Shown here: piece by piece, positions 60,101 through 64,000 of the stretch | Layout: the number at the start of each line of letters is the position of its first letter | How positions within the stretch are numbered: position 1 is the first letter of the stretch | Assembly: GCA_002189035.1 (NCBI GenBank) | Contig: NEEC01000092.1 | Location: 1-64,000, forward strand | Direction: 5' to 3' | Length of the DNA: 64,000 nt | Source of the DNA: Utricularia gibba | Lineage: Eukaryota > Streptophyta > Magnoliopsida > Lamiales > Lentibulariaceae | The notes under the pieces: model-generated | The model's input: the letters and a program-made list of their open reading frames with translations, nothing else | The model's database searches: none | What the model was told of the DNA's origin: nothing | Made by a program: the position numbers and the translations under genes

Positions 60101-63100
60101 AAAACGACAAGCTTTTCCTTGAGAAAACCATTGAGGCGGCCTATTAAACCAACCGTTAATAAATGCATCAAGTTTTTTGCCGAGCTACAAATGACTATGG
60201 GCCCGAGCTCGACTCGACCTCCTGCTCGATACCGTTGCCCCACGAGAGTGCCTTATCAAATATAAAGCATGCGGTTGAGAAAACCATTTTGGGTGCTCAT
60301 GATATCCTAACTTCAATAACTGCATCACGATTTTCGTCGAGTAGGACCCGATGTGGCAAAGGAGTCAGACAGAACCTTGGGTCCGAACGAAGTTCACAAC
60401 GACATCACTCGCCCAAAAACGACAAGCTTTTCCTTGAGAAACCATTGAGGCGGCCTATTAAAACCAACCGTTAATAAATGCATCAAGTTTTTTGCCGAGC
60501 TACAAATGACTATGGGCCCGAGCTCGACTCGACCTCCTGCTCGATACCGTTGCCCCACGAGAGTGCCTTATCAAATATAAAGCATGCGGTTGAGAAAACC
60601 ATTTTGGGTGCTCATGATATCCTAACTTCAATAACTGCATCACGATTTTCGTCGAGTAGGACCCGATGTGGCAAAGGAGTCAGACAGAACCTTGGGTCCG
60701 AACGAAGTTCACAACGACATCACCGCCAAAAACGACAAGCTTTTCCTTGAGAAAACCATTGAGGCGGCCTATTAAAACCAACGTTAATAAATGCATCAAG
60801 TTTTTTGCCGAGCTACAAATGACTATGGCCCGAGCTCGACTCGACCTCCTGCTCGATACCGTTGCCCCACGAGAGTGCCTTATCAAATATAAAGCATGCG
60901 GTTGAGAAAACCATTTTGGGTGCTCATGAATCCTAACTTCAATAACTGCATCACGATTTTCGTCGAGTAGGACCGATGTGGCAAAGGAGTCAGACAGAAC
61001 CTTGGGTCCGAACGAAGTTCACAACGACATCACAAAAAACGACAAGCTTTTCCTTGAGAAACCATTGAGGCGGCCTATTAAAACCAACCGTTAATAAATG
61101 CATCAAGTTTTTTGCCGAGCTACAAATGACTATGGGCCCGAGCTCGACTCGACCTCCTGCTCGATACCGTTGCCCACGAGAGTGCCTTATCAAATATAAA
61201 GAATGCGATTGAGAAAACCATTTTGGGTGCTCATGACATCCTAACTTCAATAAATGCATTACGATTTCGTCGAGTAGGACCTGATGTGGCAAAGGAGTCT
61301 GACCGAACCTTGGGTCTGAACGAAGTTCCCAACGACATCACCCGCCGAAAAACGACAAGCTTTTCCTTGAGAAACCATGTAGGCAGCCTATTAAAACCAA
61401 CGTTAGTAAATGCATCACGTTTTTTGCGGAGCTACAAATGAGTATGGGACCGAGCCCGACTCGACCTTTTGCCCGATACCGTGCCCCAAGCGCCTCCTCA
61501 AATATAAAGCATGCGATTGAGAAAACCATTTTGGGTGCTCATGAAATCCTAACTTCAATAACTGCATCACGATTTTCGTCGAGTAGGACCAGATTTGGCA
61601 AAGGAGACAGACCGAACCATGGGTCAGAACGAAGTTCACAACGACATCACCGCCCAAAACGACAAGCTTTTCCTTGAGAAACCATTGAGGCGGCCTATTA
61701 AAACCAACGTTAATAAATGCATCACGTTTTTTGCGGAGCTACAAATGACTATGGGACCGAGCTCGACTCGACCTTTGCCCGATACCGTGCCCCACTAGAG
61801 CGCCTCCTCAAATATAAAGCATGCGATTGAGAAAACCATTTTGGGTGCTCATGAATCCTAACTTCAATAACTGCATCACGATTTTCGTCGAGTAGGACCA
61901 GATTTGGCAAAGGAGTCAGACCGAACCTTGGGTCAGAACGAAGTTCCAACGACATCACCGCCCAAAAACGACAAGCTTTTCCTTGAGAAAACCATTGAGG
62001 CGGCCTATTAAAACCAACCGTTAATAAATGCATCAAGTTTTTTGCCGAGCTACAAATGACTATGGGCCCGAGCTCGACTCGACTCCTGCTCGATACCGTT
62101 GCCCCACGAGAGTGCCTTATCAAATATAAAGCATGCGGTTGAGAAAACCATTTTGGGTGCTCATGATATCCTAACTTCAATAACTGCATCACGATTTTCG
62201 TCGAGTAGGACCCGATGTGGCAAAGGAGTCAGACAGAACCTTGGGTCCGAACGAAGTTCACAACGACATCACGCCCAAAAACGACAAGCTTTTCCTTGAG
62301 AAAACCATTGAGGCGGCCTATTAAAACCAACCGTTAATAAATGCATCAAGTTTTTTGCCGAGCTACAAATGACTATGGGCCGAGCTCGACTCGACCTCCT
62401 GCTCGATACCGTTGCCCCACGAGAGTGCCTTATCAAATATAAAGCATGCGGTTGAGAAAACCATTTTGGGTGCTCATGATATCCTAACTTCAATAACTGC
62501 ATCACGATTTTCGTCGAGTAGGACCCGATGTGGCAAAGGAGTCAGACAGAACCTTGGGTCCGAACGAAGTTCCCAACGACATCACCCGCCCAAAAACGAC
62601 AAGCTTTTCCTTGAGAAACCATGTAGGCAGCCTATTAAAACCAACGTTAATAAATGCATCAATTTTTTTGCCGAGCTACAAATGACTATGGGCCCGAGCT
62701 CGACTCGACCTCCTTCGATACCGTTGCCCCACGAGAGTGCCTTATCAAATATAAAGCATGCGGTTGAGAAAACCATTTTGGGTGCTCATGACATCCTAAC
62801 TTCAATAAATGCATTACGATTATCGTCGAGTAGGACCTGATGTGGCAAAGGAGTCTGACCGAACCTTGGGTCTGAACGAAGTTCCCAACGACATCACCCG
62901 CCGAAAAACGACAAGCTTTTCCTTGAGAAACCATGTAGGCAGCCTATTAAAACCCAACGTTAATAAATGCATCACGTTTTTTGCGGAGCTACAAATGAGT
63001 ATGGGACCGAGCCCGACTCGACCTTTTGCCGATACCGTGCCCCACTAGAGCGCCTCCTCAAATATAAAGCATGCGATTGAGAAAACCATTTTGGGTGCTC

Positions 63101-64000
63101 ATGAAATCCTAACTTCAATAACTGCATCACGATTTTCGTCGAGTAGGACCAGATTTGGCAAAGGAGACAGACCGAACCATGGGTCAGAACGAAGTTCACA
63201 ACGACATCACTCGCCCAAAAACGACAAGCTTTTCCTTGAGAAAACCATTGAGGCGGCCTATTAAAACCAACCGTTAATAAATGCATCAAGTTTTTTGCCG
63301 AGCTACAAATGACTATGGGCCCGAGCTCGACTCGACCTCCTGCTCGATACCGTTGCCCCACGAGAGCGCCTTATCAAATATAAAGCATGCGGTTGAGAAA
63401 ACCATTTTGGGTGCTCATGAATCCTAACTTCAATAACTGCATCACGATTTCGTCGAGTAGGACCGATGTGGCAAAGGAGTCAGACCGAACCTTGGGTCTG
63501 AACGAAGTTCCCAACGACATCACCCGCCGAAAAACGACAAGCTTTTCCTTGAGAAACCATGTAGGCAGCCTATTAAAACCAACGTTAAAATGCATCACGT
63601 TTTTTGCGGAGCTACAAATGACTATGGGCCGAGCCCGACTCGACCTTTTGCCGATACCGTGCCCCACTAGAGCGCCTCCTCAAATACAAAGCATGCGATT
63701 GAGAAAACCATTTTGGGTGCTCATGATCCTAACTTCAATAACTGCATCACGATTTTCGTCGAGTAGGACCAATTTGGCAAAGGAGTCAGACCGAACCTTG
63801 GGTCAGAACGAAGTTCACAACGACATCACTCGCCCAAAAACGACAAGCTTTTCCTTGAGAAAACCATTGAGGCGCCTATTAAAACCAACCGTTAATAAAT
63901 GCATCAAGTTTTTTGCCGAGCTACAAATGACTATGGGCCCGAGCTCGACTCGACCTCCTGCTCGATACCGTTGCCCCACGAGAGTGCCTTATCAAATATA
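57131..64000 (+). repeat. F runs mixed with D-E pairs to the window edge
   Basis: F monomers in series (57,131, 57,444, about 57,757) are followed by D (about 58,072) and E (about 58,383). The pattern of one or more F or G monomers followed by a D-E pair repeats to the end, with D heads near 59,622, 61,178 and 62,732 and E heads near 59,930, 61,491 and 63,046. The D-to-D steps are about 1,550 bp, five monomers, so a loose five-monomer HOR of different composition from the left-domain one may exist here. The window ends 20 bp into a monomer that begins at 63,981. Confidence 0.83.

Larger units (their letters stand above)
1..64000 (+). repeat. Satellite DNA array, ~312 bp monomer, head to tail
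   Basis: About 205 tandem monomers fill the window. Each can be phased on the junction agagcgcc or agagtgcc, which returns every 305-316 bp (1, 311, 618, 930, 1241, 1557 and so on to 63,981). Landmarks in fixed order are catgcgg/a, ttgagaaaacc, attttgggtgctcatga, gcatcacgatttt, cgtcgagtagga, an AAGCTT site, cctattaaaac, aacgttaataaatgcatca, gctacaaatg and cgactcgacct. All copies have the same orientation; I saw no inverted copy and no foreign insertion. Monomer 1 is 45.8% G+C with more C than G (82 versus 60) and more A than T (94 versus 74) on this strand. The window begins at a monomer junction and ends 20 bp into a monomer, so the array extends beyond at least the right edge. The likely setting is centromeric, pericentromeric or subtelomeric heterochromatin; the family is not one I recognise. 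Confidence 0.97.

Noticed and set aside
1-64000. CRISPR array, because of the regular spacing
   Set aside because: The whole 312 bp period is repeated; there are no short constant repeats separated by unique spacers.
1-64000. Telomere-type repeats, because ttgggt and attttgggt are frequent
   Set aside because: These occur once per monomer as part of the satellite and never in tandem.
1-64000. Inverted or palindromic arrangement of array halves around the scrambled core
   Set aside because: Monomers on both sides run in the same direction; I found no reverse-complement copy of ttgagaaaacc or the other landmarks. The left and right HOR domains are not mirror images in order.
1-64000. tRNA, rRNA, microsatellite, bacterial promoter or terminator signals
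   Set aside because: No cloverleaf, rRNA-like or simple-sequence stretch was found beyond short A/T tracts that recur in each monomer. Isolated promoter-like strings have no gene to serve.

Overview
The whole 64 kb window is one satellite DNA array. A monomer of about 312 bp (usually 305-316 bp) repeats head to tail from the first base to the last, roughly 205 times, always in the same orientation. I found no protein-coding gene, RNA gene, transposon, CRISPR array, telomere repeat or unrelated unique sequence. Open frames of 60-217 codons occur everywhere on both strands, but they are the satellite read in different frames: the same peptides recur every monomer, and they are broken by single-base indels. 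Megabase-type arrays like this are typical of eukaryotic centromeric, pericentromeric or subtelomeric heterochromatin. The monomer length (about two nucleosome repeats) and its origin from a doubled unit of about 156 bp would suit a plant, but I do not recognise the family and do not name a species.

The monomer is itself an ancient dimer. Landmarks in its first half (aagc..., ttgagaaaaccatt, tgcatca, a T-tract, cgag) recur in the same order 155-158 bp later. Monomers fall into at least seven subtypes, called A to G here, recognised by diagnostic bases (described at 1-3116 and 32,491). The subtypes are ordered into higher-order repeats (HORs).

Layout: (1) 1-3,740, mixed types including five tandem F monomers. 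(2) 3,741-9,948, four tandem copies of a five-monomer HOR (A-B-C-A'-D, about 1.55 kb), with two altered copies to 13,071. (3) 13,072-27,919, a two-monomer HOR (D-E, about 625 bp), cleanest as seven consecutive copies at 17,714-22,086. (4) 27,920-32,490, a scrambled core of satellite fragments, mostly in canonical order but with many deletions and small insertions. (5) 32,491-34,780, plain G monomers. (6) 34,781-55,302, a second HOR domain with 5- to 11-monomer periods, cleanest as two seven-monomer copies of about 2.18 kb at 46,248-50,615. (7) 55,303-64,000, D/E/F mixtures with F runs.

The two HOR domains share an A-B-C module, but their B and A monomers carry different alleles, so they appear to have expanded separately. 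Several chimeric monomers show where unequal exchange changed HOR length. Many differences between copies are single-base losses in short homopolymers, so some of the variation, and perhaps the scrambled core, may be long-read assembly error rather than biology.
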